Origin: Enchytraeus crypticus
Taxonomy: Eukaryota; Annelida; Clitellata; Enchytraeida; Enchytraeidae
Length of the DNA stretch: 64,000 nucleotides
Assembly (NCBI GenBank): GCA_905160935.1
Contig: CAJHZI010000533.1
Coordinates: 1,826,001 to 1,890,000, forward strand
Direction: 5' to 3'
Shown: positions 21,976 to 33,954 of the stretch, in pieces
How the letters are laid out: the number at the start of each line of letters is the position of its first letter
Numbering within the stretch: the first letter of the stretch is position 1
Notes under the pieces: generated by a model
Seen by the model: the letters and a program-made list of their open reading frames with translations, nothing else
What the model was told of the DNA's origin: nothing
Databases searched by the model: none
Position numbers and translations under genes: made by a program

Positions 21976-23438
21976 TTTTCCAGTATCATAATTTTACCGC
22001 AGGTGAGTACAGATTAGATAGTGAGTAGGTAGAGAGACATCTTCTTACGTAAGAGTCTACGGGTTCATATCACATACAGACAGTCTCAGACTCTGTTATT
22101 TGTGTAATCTAATTATCGCCTTGTTTTATCTCCTACTGTGCTATCTACTGTGTTAAATAGCGGTCAAAATGAAAAGCTGTTTGGCTACAAACTTCTCAAG
22201 TTCTTTGGAGTATGGAAATTAATGATTGACTAGCTCTAATGGGGTATGCTTTGAACTGGGGACGAAACTGTTCTTGAATTGGACGCTTGGACTATACATG
22301 ATATATATGTATATGATCTGTATTATTATTAAATATTGTAGTGCATAATTAATTCATAATATATCATTTATGGAAAATATTGTATGATGTAAATGATAAG
22401 CTGTTGGTGACCTGCTCGATAGCCATAGGGCTCCTCAGGAAGCTAAAAACCATTGCGTACTGTCTAAGTTTATTGTATGTTGTTAATTGTTATGTTATTT
22501 TGTAAAGTTTAGTGACTTGAAACAAATAAATACATTTGTTCGGCTAATTTTACAATTAGTCATTATCAGCGATGGCATACTCTGAAACCGATTGATCTAT
22601 TTAAACGTTGATTTGAATCCTACATTTTCTACATTGATCTCAAGATTGTAGGACTATTTCCTACGGCGCAGCTAATAAATCAGAGTCAACTTGACCATAG
22701 CCGTAGGTTAGGACTACCGATTATACAAGTATTATAGTTAATGCTAAACTTGAAGTGGAAGCCGTGAGTTCGACATTCTAAATGAATAATTTCTAGATAT
22801 CTTAGATAAGGAGGAGGGTGTTGTTGCACCCTGTATCTAGATATAGCAGACATTTGTTAATGAACGGGCGATTTTATAATTGAAATCGGAATAAATCAAT
22901 GTATTTTGAAAATTTAAAACTTAAATTTAATATCGGTTGATGCTAATGCATTCAATCGAAACAGAAAATGCAGTGAAAGTATTTCCACAATTAATTTCCA
23001 CTGTCAAATTATGAGTATATCACATTGCTCAAAATAACTTCACCCTACTGATGATAGGAACTGTTACCCTACATGTTCATTAACCAGTATGATGAATTAC
23101 ATTCGTTGAGCAAAGTAGTATAATAAGAAAACGATCTGGAAGATTGGAAAATTGCAATAATAAATCTTTGTGAATCGTGTACAAGCGGTCGTCTATTTCT
23201 GTCACTGCATTGTTTGTTTGATGTTATAATTAAATCGGTACCGTTCCTATGGCGACTTAATGATAAGTGAAACCCGAGGCGTGTTAACATTTTAATTACT
23301 AACCATTGGTGTCAACTAGGGACTTACGCAATAGGTTGATATTATTACCTTATGACGCTCAGAAGAGAAAACTAAAAATTAAAACTAATCTTAGTTGATG
23401 CCAAAGCAATCTATAGAAAATTAATATTTGTAATGTAT
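21976..23438. other. Noncoding stretch with a possible LINE/mRNA 3' end
   Basis: 22,390-22,535 (CTGCTCGATAGCCATAGGGC, CTCCTCAGGAAGC, then T-rich DNA and ACAAATAAATACATTTG) resembles the 3' UTR of a CR1/L2-like element or a processed transcript on the plus strand. No ORF precedes it. The rest is unassigned. Confidence 0.4.
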
Positions 23439-23648
23439 ACTCGTGTTGTGTCCGGGTCTTGTTAAAGAACAGACCAACCGTGGACTGCACGTAAAGCAAA
23501 CAAAGCACTAAGATCTAAACCAACTTCAGAATGGGCATTCGCTTGGTGAGATCCTAGACGACAGAAATTTCTAAACATTTTCCAATTCTGACCCTGGTTA
23601 AACTGTGTTTCAGGGGATGATGATGACGATGATTGATGATGATGATGG
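23439..23648 (+). mobile_element. SINE family D, copy 1
   Basis: Sense order: head CTCGTGTTGTGTCCGGGTCT, TTAAAGAACAGACCAACCG, TGGACTGCACG; middle CTAAACCAACTTCAGAATGG and TTCGCTTGGTGAGATCCTAG; tail GACCCTGGTTAAACTGTG and TTTCAGGGGATGATGATGA. It ends in GATGATGAT, which directly meets the inverted RTE-like LINE 3' end at 23,650. Confidence 0.8.
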
Positions 23649-23649
23649 T

Positions 23650-25350
23650 CTCTCTCTTAGTGCACTGCCTACTGGCAGGTCCATGATAAATAACGCCTCC
23701 TCTCTTCTCTGTCTTCCGACTTCCTCTTCATTTCCACATATGAGTGGGTCTTTAAATCATCTAACATACCTAATCTCGGCCTGCCCCTGTCTCTTTTTCC
23801 TTCCATTCTACCTTCTATGACCTCTTTTAATAGACCTTCCCCCTTAGAATGTGTCCTATCCATCTCTTCTTACTATTTCTTAATACATTTATCAACTGTC
23901 TATCTGTGCCAACTCTCTCCAGAACTTCCTCATATGTAACCTTTTGAGTCCAGCTGATTCTCTCCATTCTTCTCCAAATCTACATTTCCAATGCCTCCAG
24001 TTTCCTAATATCTTCCTTCCTTAAGGTCCATGTTTCACAACCATACAATAGCGTAGTCCAAACCAAAGTTTTCATTATCTTTATCTTTGTGTCTTTCTTT
24101 GGACTTTTTGTTAATAGTTCTTTTCTACTACCAAAGGCCGCTTTTGCTTGTGCAATCCTACTGCATATTTCCGTCTCACATTTCCCATCATCGGTTATAG
24201 TATGACCCAAATATTTGAAACTTCTTACTTGTTCCAATTTCGTATCATTTATTGTAATATTGACTTCACCTTTATTATTGGACACTCTCATAACCTTGGT
24301 CTTTTTTATATTAATCTTCATGCCATATCTTAGGGCCGTATCATTCAGCCTATCCATTATCTTCTGCAATCCAATCTCGCTGCCCGCTACCATTCCTTGG
24401 TCATCTGCAAATCGTACATCTTGTAACAAATTCCCTCCTACTTTTATTCCTTCTTCCAAGTCTTCCATGGCTTCCTCCATCATTGCCTCAGCGTAAATGT
24501 TAAACAGCAGCGGCGAAATGCTACAACCCTGTCTTATTCCACGTCCTATTTCACCTTCTTCTGAGTATAATGTTGGGATTTGATTACTGCGCTTTGATTC
24601 ATGTACAAGTTCAAAATTAGTCTTTTTATCTCTCCAGTCAATTCCTATTCTTTTTAAGATATTCATCATCGTTATCCAATCAATCCTGTCAGAGGCCTTC
24701 TCGAAGTTTACAAAGCATACAAAAACGTCATTTCCATATTCTAAGCTTCTTTCGCAAAGAACCCGCATTACTCCTATTGCTTCTCTTGTGCCGCATCCTT
24801 TCCTAAAACCAAATTGTGTCTTGCTCAGTATCATCTCTGCTTTCGACTGAATGCGATTATTTACTATCTTTAATAAGATCTTCGATGCATGAAGTATTAA
24901 GCTGATTGTTCTGTAATCCGAACACTCCACAGCATTGGCTTTTTGGGAATTGGAATCATCACTGACTTGGTAAAGTCGTCTGGCAAAATACCTGTACTGT
25001 ACACTTCCATACATACCTCCATTAACTCTTTGAGTGTTTCTCCTTCCAACATTTTCAATAATTCTGCTGGGATTTCATCTATTCCGGCTGCCTTCACCTT
25101 CTTCATACTGTTAATTGCAGAATAAATTTCCTCCTTCATTAAATCGGGCCCCTTTTATCGTCTTCTATGATATTTTCTTCTTCTATGTTAAAATCCTCTT
25201 GAACTGGTTTCCCAACCTTATCATACAATTCCTCCCTTATGCCTTATCATACAGCCTTATTCCTACAATTCCAGAAGATGATGGTATAAAGTATTATATC
25301 CTCTTGAGGGCAACTCTCGAAAGACATTTTCTAGAAGTTTCTTAGCCTTG
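23650..25350 (-). pseudogene. RTE-like non-LTR retrotransposon, RT to 3' end, inactive
   Basis: The reading frame runs on the minus strand from about 25,345 to 23,690. From upstream: DKRGPDLMKEEIYSAINSMK; KKVKAAGIDEIPAELLKM; PIPKK; then, after a one-base frameshift near 24,940, CSDYRTISLILHASKILLKI; TQFGFRKGCGTREAI; FVNFEKASDRIDW; RQGCSISPLLFNIYAEAMME (about 24,485-24,540); and the catalytic block FADDQG (about 24,397-24,414, in place of the usual Y/FADD). FKYLGHTITDDG, LLYGCETWTL, a stop near 23,977, WTQKVTYEEVLERVGTD, another frameshift near 23,850 and RGRPRLGMLDDLK finish the ORF. The N-terminal apurinic endonuclease is missing. This organisation matches endonuclease-reverse transcriptase LINEs of the RTE/Jockey group; RTE-like is my best assignment. 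The 3' tail (GGACCTGCCAGTAGGCAGTG, CACTAAGAGAGAGA) is shared with SINE family C. Confidence 0.85.
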
Positions 25351-25357
25351 TTCATTT

Positions 25358-25550
25358 TTTATCTTCCCTTGAATCCCAGTTTAACTAGGGTCGGGACTAG
25401 AAAATTTTATAGCAAGTTCTAAAGCCTAGTCGCTCACCAACCAAATTCCCTTTTTGAAGTTGGTCTGAATCTTAGTTCTTTTTCGCCATTTACAATACGG
25501 GTAGTCCAGGGCTGGGCTATACTGCAGTATTCCGGATGCAACACGGGCAA
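25358..25550 (-). mobile_element. SINE family D, copy 2
   Basis: Antisense copy: ATCTTCCCTTGAATCCCAGT, TTAACTAGGGTCGGGACTAG, then TAGTCGCTCACCAACCAAAT and AATACGGGTAGTCCAGGG, CGGATGCAACACGGG. With copy 1 it brackets the RTE-like LINE in mirror orientation. Confidence 0.75.
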
Positions 25551-25567
25551 ACCATCATTCTATGGAA

Positions 25568-25622
25568 ACATCTCTTCTCTCTTAGTGCACTGCCAACTGA
25601 CAGGCCCATGGTATATAACGCC
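25568..25622 (-). mobile_element. RTE-like LINE 3' end only (heavily 5'-truncated)
   Basis: TCTCTTAGTGCACTGCCAAC, TGACAGGCCCATGGTATATA and ACGCCTCCAC match the terminal 55 bp of the LINE at 23,650 in the same orientation. Shares the MHCQLTGPW-type frame start that inflates a spurious 114-codon ORF at 25,585. Confidence 0.75.
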
Positions 25623-25946
25623 TCCACTTTTATGGAAACATAAAAACAATAAATATAAGAACGTCAGTGAAATCCAAAAATACTTAGATTTCATTTATCT
25701 ATGCTTTATATTGAATCCTTCTGATCCGCACGTCAATCGGCGTCTAGTAGACCACGGCGCTCAGGAAGGCAATCTAATTCCCAGCCCTGGCATTATGTGG
25801 AGACATTTGCGCTACCTACTAAAAATAACTCAATCACACGAAAGTACCGCGCCTTTACATAATGTATTATTGCCGTACAGCCTTTATTTAGGAATGAAGA
25901 TGGTCTACTCGTATCACGATCGTGGCTAAATTGTGATTTAAGGGAA

Positions 25947-26133
25947 GATGATGATGATGATAATGATGATGATGATGATGATAATGATGATGATAATGAT
26001 TATGATGATGATGATGAAAATAATAATAATAATAATGATGATGATAATGATGATGATAATGATGATAATGATGATGATGATGATGATAATGATACTAATG
26101 ATGATGATGATGATGTTGATTATGATAATGAAC
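25947..26133. repeat. (GATGAT/AATGAT)n microsatellite
   Basis: About 185 bp of ATG-rich trinucleotides (GATGATGAT with AATAATAAT islands), giving a Met/Ile-only frame. Confidence 0.95.
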
Positions 26134-26721
26134 CTTTAAGCTAAATATTAGATCTGAGTTTAATGACGTCTTTATCGCTCAGCTGGTACATTGTCGACCA
26201 TCAGTTGTTCATTACAGAGACTAACAGACGAGACGCTTCAACTGATACGACACAGACCTGGCTTGGTTCTTGCATTTAGCTCCGCTCTACACTTTTGTAT
26301 CTTAGACCACTAGAATTATATTGAGATGGTGAAGTGTAGTTGAACTCAATCGACTGAAGCCGGGCTATAGTTCAAATCTATAACCTGATGAATTACCATA
26401 GCTCCAATAAGGGGAGAGGGGAGAAGTGAGACGCAAAATAAGTGATTGTAAGATTTATCGTGTGGTTGCGCTAATTCTGGTACGTTCCGTTCCAATACTC
26501 TAGTTAAAAAATATGAATGATATTAAGTCGCAAACTTATGAAGAGGTGAACTGCAAGGAGAGGATATAATTATACATGTATATGCCATGGACATGCCTGT
26601 CGGCAGTAGAAAGAAAGAAAGATAGATAGATAGAGAGAGAGAGAGTGAGGCGGAGAGACAGAAATTTAAAGAAATAAAATACAATAAAATACAAGAGTAA
26701 ATTAATATAGAAAGGTCAATC
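26134..26721. other. Noncoding stretch with a family C/RTE tail
   Basis: 26,580-26,620 (GCCATGGACATGCCTGTCGG, CAGTAG) followed by GATAGATAGAGAGAGA looks like another copy of the RTE/family C tail in sense orientation. Before it, 26,160-26,400 shows tRNA-like phrases (ATCGCTCAGCTGGTACATTG; AGTTCAAATCTATAACC) that do not fold into a convincing tRNA. Confidence 0.45.
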
Positions 26722-26723
26722 TA

Positions 26724-26889
26724 CACTGTAGCCCAGAATAAATGAGACAAGTTTGAACATTAACATCTCCGGCTTAAAAAAATAAAATTTAACCAAATTT
26801 ACGTTTAATTACAAATTTATATGAAATAGAAAAGAGAAAAAAGCCGGAGATATTAACGTTCAAACTTGTCTCATTTTTGATCCACAGTG
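26724..26889. mobile_element. Tc1/mariner-type MITE with TA target duplication
   Basis: The 166-bp element is flanked by TA on each side (26722-26723 and 26890-26891). TIRs are about 52 bp. The left arm reads CACTGTAGCCCAGAATAAAT, GAGACAAGTTTGAACATTAA, CATCTCCGGCTT. The right arm, reverse-complemented, reads CACTGTGGATCAAAAATGAG and ACAAGTTTGAACGTTAATAT, CTCCGGCTT. A TA duplication with CACTGT/ACAGTG termini is typical of Tc1/mariner elements (established). The loop of about 60 bp is pure AT-rich DNA, so there is no transposase. Confidence 0.85.
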
Positions 26890-26891
26890 TA

Positions 26892-28016
26892 CAAGCATAT
26901 GGTTCTATTAACAATGAAGTTGGAAGAAGAAAAGGTGCGGAGAACTTAAGATCATTTACTGGCACATCCCTGCACCAGATTTATCGGATCTTTCTTCATT
27001 GCGTTGATTTAGGTCCGCTATTTCCGTCACGGAATTCAAAGGATCCACATTTCTCCAGTCATTATTTGTTTAAAGCCTCGACCGATTTCACTCGATCCGT
27101 TTGTTTAGCTGTTTATAGCATTGCAGGGCGCTATCTTCTGCATTCATATTTTTTCAATTTCTTTTTTAATACCTTCTAAATCATCATTCGGCTTTAATTC
27201 TTGGTCCATTTTCCGGGAAATGTGCATCCATTTGATTATGTAAGACGTCGTTTACTGTTTAGCATGAGAATAAAAATTGTATTGAATGTTGAAGAGAGAT
27301 CAATAATATTATTTATATATTAACATTTATCACACCATAAAAAACCATACACATAGTGCCAATCATTGATAGAAGAAATCAAGTTATGCTTAAACGATAA
27401 TAAGGAGCAGAATAACAAACATCTACATATTTCGACTAAATATATAAAATGCAATGAAATTATAGACATAAAATTAGTGACTAGTGACTACGTCAAAAAT
27501 AAACTAATGCAGTACTGCAGTACAGTACTAAAAATGGTAAAATTTCGATGTACCGAAATATATTTACTGTTGCAAAAGTTAAAAATAAGTATAGAAAATT
27601 AATTATAATCCATTTTTAGAAACTTAAACTTCTGAAGATATTTTATTATAATAATCCTTCATAACAATTTCGTTATTTATTGTTGCATAATCAATCAGGT
27701 AAATAGCTTATTAACCAATCAACTAATCAAGCGGTCAATGCATTTTCGTAAATGCATTTTCGAAAGGTAGGCGCTTAACGATCAACTTAAACTCTATGAT
27801 GCAGTGCTATAAATCCGACGGAAAGTTCGCCGCTATTTCGTCAAATACCAGAGTACTAAATACCTACTCGTGCCTTCAGAATCATTAAATGTTATACAAA
27901 GAGTATGAAGACTAAATATGAATTCAATGTCGGTTTCTTGTCTCCCGTTACTCATGGCACATACTAAATTTGAATCCTGAAACTACTAATCAGCAGTGCG
28001 TTACGTAAATAATACT
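26892..28016. other. AT-rich noncoding stretch
   Basis: Frames of 100 codons (26,877, starting inside the MITE) and 78 codons (27,366) lack any recognisable domain. I see no splice-supported gene. Confidence 0.5.
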
Positions 28017-28260
28017 CACATGATGCTCTCAAGCTGCTCTCATGATGCTCTCGTGATGCTCTCATGATACTCTCATGATGCTCTCATGCTGCTCTCAAGC
28101 TGCTCTCAAGCTGCTCTCATGATGCTCTCGTGATGCTCTCATGGTGCTCTCATGCTGCTCTTATGATGCCCTCGTGCTGCTCTCATGATGCTCACATGAT
28201 GCTCTCAAGCTGCTCTCATGCTGCTCCAGTGATGCTCTCGCGCTGCTCTTATGATGCCCG
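28017..28260. repeat. About 10-11-bp minisatellite (TGCTCTCATGA)n
   Basis: About 22 tandem copies of GCTCTCATGAT and GCTCTCAAGCT variants, noticeably more GC-rich than the surroundings. Confidence 0.9.
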
Positions 28261-28639
28261 TAGATATTCTACAGCATCAAACTCGTCTCATTCTACTTGA
28301 GTTACTTCCACAATTTATTGCCAATATTTTCAACCCGAGTTCGTAGCTCAATAAATAAACCAGAAATATCTGAAAGATTAGACAGACGAATTTAAGAACA
28401 GATGGCTCAATATGACTCGAGCTAATCTTTAACTTCAATAAATATTACTTTCTTATGATTGATTGTCCGTATGGAAATTTATTATAGATAGATATTTCTA
28501 AAAGGTGAAGTCTTAATGTAGAATTATTAATAAAATTAATATATATGCATTTGTAAACTAATTCATTATCAAAAAATTAATCAATCGAGTTAATTAATCA
28601 ATCTAAATTAATCTTCTAATCAAATAAAGTTCGAATTTT

Positions 28640-29030
28640 GTGTAATAATAATAATAATAATAATAAAGGTTTAACGTCCATTTCCTCATCCAGGGATGAT
28701 GTCAGGGACGTCCCCAACAGCACATATCACTACAGATCAATTCACCCAGACCAATCTGCGAAAAAAATGTGCTGAGGAGAAGCAAGGTCCTAAACAAAAG
28801 CCAGTCCGGTGAGCAAAAAAATGGTCAGGGTAGATTGATTATGTCTATGGTGGGAAAAGGTAAGTTTTAAGCTTGCTAGATAATGTTGAAAGAGAAAAAC
28901 AAAAGCGAAGATTAGCAGGTAAAGAGTTCCAGATTGTGGGTGCTGCGTAAGAAAGTGAACGTCTGATTTGATGTATAATTATAGCAGTGACTCTTCCTGA
29001 CTCTAGTAACCATATTGGTACATTGGTAAG
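28640..29030 (-). pseudogene. CR1/L2-like LINE 3' end, second family
   Basis: On the minus strand about 28,965-28,860 encodes IRRSLSYAAPTIWNSLPANL followed by SSKLKTYLFP, the C-terminal AAP-x-WNSLP ... LKTYLF signature of CR1/L2 ORF2. A 3' UTR (GACGTCCCTGACATCATCCC, GACGTTAAACC) follows and ends in (ATT)n at 28,646-28,670. Sequence differs from the 19,368 element, so it is another family. Everything upstream of the C-terminus is absent. Confidence 0.75.
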
Positions 29031-29408
29031 TTAATCCGATGCTGGTACCTCGTACAGATTTTGTGTCAAATTATATATTTTATTGGTAGTTGTAGCAAAG
29101 TATAGAGATGCATTTGCCTGATATACTCTTTTAAAAATTAAACAGATACAATGTGCAACTCTATTTCTCAAAAATCTCAGCAAATGTATTCTATTTACAA
29201 CCAGTTAAGACTACAGTACTATAGCAGTTCTTTCCTATTAAAGGCGCTTCTTAGTTCTGCAATGTTTGATGTCCTATGCAGATTTTACTGTGTTATATTT
29301 TTACGATATATAAACTGTACTATTGTTTAACAGATATGTCATTTTGAACTGCATAAATCTTCATAGTCTGTATAACTTTCTGATTGTACTTACACAATAA
29401 CAACAACA

Positions 29409-29483
29409 GCTACACTGGTGTCGTGATCCTCTGTATGCTACACTGGTGTCGTGATTCTCTGTATGCTACACTGGTGTCGTGAG
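29409..29483. repeat. 28-bp tandem repeat, 2.7 copies
   Basis: GCTACACTGGTGTCGTGATC followed by CTCTGTAT repeats at 29,409, 29,437 and 29,465 (last copy partial), with one substitution. Confidence 0.9.
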
Positions 29484-30855
29484 AGTCGTCTACTAATTTG
29501 CGGCTAAATCTGCAACATAACTGTATGCTATTACCCCAAGTCGGGGTTTGTTTTGATCATAGACGATCACGATTTTCTAGTACGATATGTTGACATCGTC
29601 TATTCAACTGATTTCAACCGAAAAGATCCGTAGTTCAGTGGTAATGGTGCTAAGCTTTAGATCATGAGTTGGAGTTCAATTCTGGATCGAGTCACTTTTA
29701 TTTCCTAAAGTTTAACTCAATATTCTTAGTTTCATGGGAATTTGGTTAGGGTTTGGGTTAGGGATAGTTAATTTTTAGGAATAATTAGTTAGGAATAGAA
29801 CTCACACAACTGTGAAAATAGCACAAACCCCGTTGTTGCGCTTTTAACGGCAAGTCGTCTACCATGCGGGAGCCATATAAGTGCAGTTTTAAACAGTATT
29901 TCATCGCCGAGTGGACAGGTTTCGCTCATTCTAATTTCTCTCCACTCCGTATAAATGCAATTTTACGTTGATTCATGGCCTTCAGCAAAAGCAGTCTTCG
30001 AATAGTGCCACTTTATATTAGGCAAGGTCACAAAAGTATTTATACAATAATGAATTATATTTCATAAAGTAAATTATAAAAACGGATCACAGTAGAGAAA
30101 TTGCCTTCCTATGGCCTCATCCATGGAAATATTGTGAATTTAGCTTTTACAAATCGTGTAATCTTAATTCTCATTTGAAACGCCTAAAAATTGCCACTTA
30201 TTCCTAACTTATCAAGTCCCTCTCTTTGAGCTTCTACAGCAATAATGTAAAACGGAAATCCTGTTATCTGGTACCTCTGTACTTAACCTGGTAGAACCGT
30301 GTAACAATAGGGAATGTTATTACAACCTTGGAGTCAAACAGAGCTGTTCGTTATTTCAACAGTGTGGTTATGTGTATTAAACAACGCCCTTATTAGAGCC
30401 TTGAGTGAATAAGCGATTCGTTGTTTAAATTAGATCTTCTTTATCCTGCTAAGAATCAACTGTAGCTTTTTTAAAAGGTAACAACAATCAATCAACCTGA
30501 TTTGAACAGAGTGGAATTAGACTACAAGTTTATGCTGCTTATCTAGTGCATCATCGCTCATTCTGTCCACATCCTGACGAGTCCATTCAGATTGATGACT
30601 GACAATCGACGGGACTGCAAAGTCTCTAATCACTAAAATTTACAACGTTTAAGCTATTTTTAAAGTACTGTACCGCTACATTAACTGAATTAGAATGTGT
30701 TAGTTTTTGAGAGGGCATATTGCATAGGTAAAAGTGTTTGCAGCAGTATTGAGTGCAACTTGATTTAGAGACAAATGACTTGTCTAAATAATACTTAATA
30801 GTGATAATAAAGCGAAATAGTGATCATATGATAACACAGCAACAATTCTAATGGA
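29484..30855. other. Noncoding stretch with tRNA-like relic
   Basis: 29,625-29,695 has a tRNA-like patch: GATCCG, A-box-like TAGTTCAGTGGT, B-box-like AGTTCAATTCTGG and GGATC pairing with the start. The D and T stems do not pair well, so it is a SINE head or tRNA relic. It is followed at 29,741-29,763 by three degenerate TTAGGG units. No gene. Confidence 0.45.
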
Positions 30856-30990
30856 AAAGCTGGTAAAGCTAAGGTTGATGTCAGTTTCCTCACTCGAAAG
30901 CGATGTCAGTGACGGCCGAGACCAGGATTTGAAACCCGCACATACTTATCTGCGGTCGAGTATCTTACCGACTTCGCCACTGGCTCCAGC
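30856..30990 (-). mobile_element. tRNA-derived SINE family A, copy 3
   Basis: GCTGGTAAAGCTAAGGTTGA, GTCAGTTTCCTCACTCGAAA, GCGATGTCAGTGACGGCCGA, then ATTTGAAACCCGCACATACT and TCTTACCGACTTCGCCACTG. Nearly full length and well preserved. Confidence 0.85.
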
Positions 30991-31324
30991 ATGTTTAAAT
31001 ATTACTTAATAAATTTAATCATATTTAAATTAATTATTAAAATATTTAAATTTTGGATAAAACATAGGATTAGAAATGTAAACTTGTAGCTTGTTCGCGA
31101 CAACAGCAATTGATCCAGAATAGCACGCAAAGCATTAAGCCGTAAATACCAAATCCACAAGGCTTGAGATTCAATTTTAACTAAATCTTTAACTCAATTC
31201 CTCTGGGACAAGAATCCTTGCTTAGAGTAAATGTCAATGGCTTAATGAACGAAATCCAAGAGATTGAGCATTAACATTAGCATGCTACATTACGGGCCAC
31301 AATTTAAAGTTCGAGACACTGAAA

Positions 31325-31590
31325 GATACTCTAACATGCCACGATAAGAGACGAACCGCCACGACACGTCAAGCCACAAACACGGCACGATACGTCACGT
31401 TAGGCCACGAACACGCACGTATCGTGATACGTCACAATAGGCCAAGAACGCGCCACGATATGTCACGCTGAGCCACGAACACATCACTACATGCAACAAA
31501 ACACGCCACGAATACGCCACGACATGCCACAAATAGGCCACGAATTCGCCCGTAAAGACGCGACGTACATGCCACGACATGCGACAGATA
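31325..31590. repeat. Degenerate CCACGA-based tandem repeat
   Basis: Units such as GCCACGATACGTCACG, GCCACGAACACGC and GCCACGACATGCC repeat over about 260 bp. The array is CG-dinucleotide rich, unlike most of the window. Confidence 0.85.
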
Positions 31591-33300
31591 TCTCAATTTT
31601 ACCGGATATCCGCCTTTCTAAAGCAATTTTGCCCTTGAAACTCACTGCTGCCGACGATACAAAGTGAACTTCTTCGTACTAATAGATTTGAGTGGCTGCA
31701 TCTAGACCTTGTCGTCCCGGCTATGTTATTTCTGTTGAGAGCTCGAAGGTAGCTTCAATCATAGATAAATAATATTATTTATTTTGTCGGCTATCGTTTT
31801 GAAATAACGAACGGTTTGACGGAGAATGTTATTCAAACTAAAATTACTTCTTGGTTGTTATCGCAGTTGAACATCACATAAGCAAAAAGTGTGAATTATG
31901 AGATGGAATGGGTGCAGGGGGAGGGGGGGGGGGGGTAAGATGACAGAATTCAATTCATGTATCCATTGTGATCTCATCTTTATATTTTCTCAAATAATTT
32001 TTTTAATTTTTACATCAAAATTTACCAAAATATTTTTCAGAAGTCCCTTGTGCTCTTTCACAGAGTAGTCTTAGCTCTTATTTTGCAAAGCAAAAATGTC
32101 AATTTATTTCTAATTTGGAAGTTGTAAATCTGTCACCCTTCGAACTCAGACTAATTTTGTTAAAGAGTAATCGGCGTGATCTTTGAGAACTTACTGGATT
32201 GTTTAGCCGGTGGCTGAGTGTGGCATTGTGTGAGCATTCGTAAAATAAAAGATTGTGCAGTTGTGTGAAATAGAGTGAAATAGCGATCATATGATAGCAC
32301 AACAACAATTCTACTGTCATCCTTAACAGCATCGAGCACTATTGAAAACCAAATCCAAGCCGATCAACAGCCGTCCATTACTTAAGTTATACATCAGCAG
32401 CTGTCTGATGGTTATAATGTTAGTATGCACAGAGTGATACAGTCGTACGGAAATTAAGTATTTTTTTGTAATTAAAAATTATCATAAGCGATTTTTTAAT
32501 GTTGTTTCCTAACCAATACAAATTTAAGCTCATGTACAAGCATAGTAGGTAATCGTAGACGACTACCATAAGATGATCAAGACAATGGAACTTAAGCGCT
32601 ACGTTAAATGAAGCGAAACTAAAGCAAACATTTATGAGATTCAGCGAATGCTAATTTTGTCTTGAAGGAGTGACTATACATACATATAATGCAGGTAAAT
32701 GTGCATTAATTTCTACGACATCTAGTGCGTGAAAAGAAATAAAACTCGATAAAGAATGAATTTCTTTTATTAAATTAATGTAAAAGAAGAAATAAACTAT
32801 TATTAAAATTGTAAAACTTTAAATTCTCATCATTTTGCATATTGAAATAATTTTATTATAAATTTCGGAAATTAGGTTATTGGCTGAATTTTTAATGCCA
32901 ATTTAGGTCAAGAAATGATTAGCAATTAAAGAGGGGAAAATCTAACAGTAACAGAAGCTTGAAAAGCCTTCTCGAAAACCAATTCCCGTCATAACCCTGG
33001 TATAGAAATCACCGTTATCGATAGTGAGCTATTTAAGAAAACATACGCAAACGCACAAACAAAAGCTAAAGTTTTCAAAAAGATAAGTGGAGTATTTGAA
33101 AGGCCTCTCGACACTTCGATAAACTAGGAATGTTAATATAAACAGGTATTCTTGAGTAGCCGCTTCAATACGAGAGATTTATTCTAGAAACACATTCTAG
33201 AGACTACTTTAGGCGGAACGCTAGTAATAGGATTAATTTAATTGTCCACATTGTTTTCATTAGAGCTATATAGCTAATCGTTAATCGTGAATCTTGAACC
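31591..33300. other. Noncoding stretch with a G-run and a LINE 3' relic
   Basis: 31,915-31,936 is a G-run (GCAGGGGGAGGGGGG ...). 32,310-32,385 (CAGCATCGAGCACTATTGA, ATCCAAGCCGAT) matches the extreme 3' end of the CR1/L2-like LINE at 19,368. No gene. Confidence 0.55.
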
Positions 33301-33302
33301 GA

Positions 33303-33470
33303 TATTTTAACTTTACTAGAGATAGAGAGAGACACACACAGAAGGAGAAATAAAGGATAAAAAACAGAGATAGGAAGGCGGCGAGACAGGAGACCAAGAG
33401 ACACATAGACAGACAGAAAGAGAGACGGGGGGGGGGGGGGGGGAGAGGGAATAAAAGAGAAAGAGAAAGC
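33303..33470. repeat. GA-rich tract with 17-nt G-run
   Basis: AGAGA-rich DNA encloses an uninterrupted G-run at about 33,426-33,442. A separate (GA)n lies at 33,672-33,692. The purine asymmetry makes frames that look like proline/serine-rich proteins on the minus strand. Confidence 0.85.
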
Positions 33471-33954
33471 TAGAGAACGAGTTAATGCTTTCATTATTCT
33501 ATTACAGCATTTTTTCGGTTTAGAGTGAATGATATTTTCAATTACATAAAGATTATCATTTCAAAAATTGTTAGCTGTAATTTGAAGAATGATCATATTA
33601 TAGTGCAAAATGCAAACCTTTATTTTAAAATCTAAATATATAAATCTGTTGAGTAATATTGCGCTCATTTTAGAGAGAGAGAGAGAGAGAGAAAGTGATA
33701 TGAAAGAAATTGTGAGTCTAGTTTCTTACTCTTTACTGTGATCTAGGGAGGGGGTCTATCTAGGCCTTAACTATGTAAATATCTGATTTTCAGCGAGAGG
33801 TCTAGAAATTTAACCAGGAAAAGCTAAATGAATTTTAATGTTATAATTATACTATAAACTACTTAGCTAGTCCTGGTTAAATTTACCAAGATAATACAGG
33901 CTGAAATAAACAAAAGTTACAAAAAATACACTAGTTTAGGTTTAATTCCTTTTT

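Noticed and set aside
25585-25929. 114-codon plus frame.
   Set aside because: Its start lies in the antisense of an RTE-like LINE 3' end; the remainder has no domain and would be read through unrelated sequence.
29625-29695. Candidate tRNA gene on plus.
   Set aside because: A- and B-box-like motifs are present, but the T and D stems mispair and the acceptor pairing is only five bases; treated as a relic.
29741-29763. Telomere-like TTAGGG units.
   Set aside because: Only three imperfect units; too short to call an interstitial telomere or to infer lineage.
33418-33445. G-quadruplex regulatory element from the 17-nt G-run.
   Set aside because: A homopolymeric G-run in a purine-rich tract with no nearby gene; a regulatory role cannot be supported.
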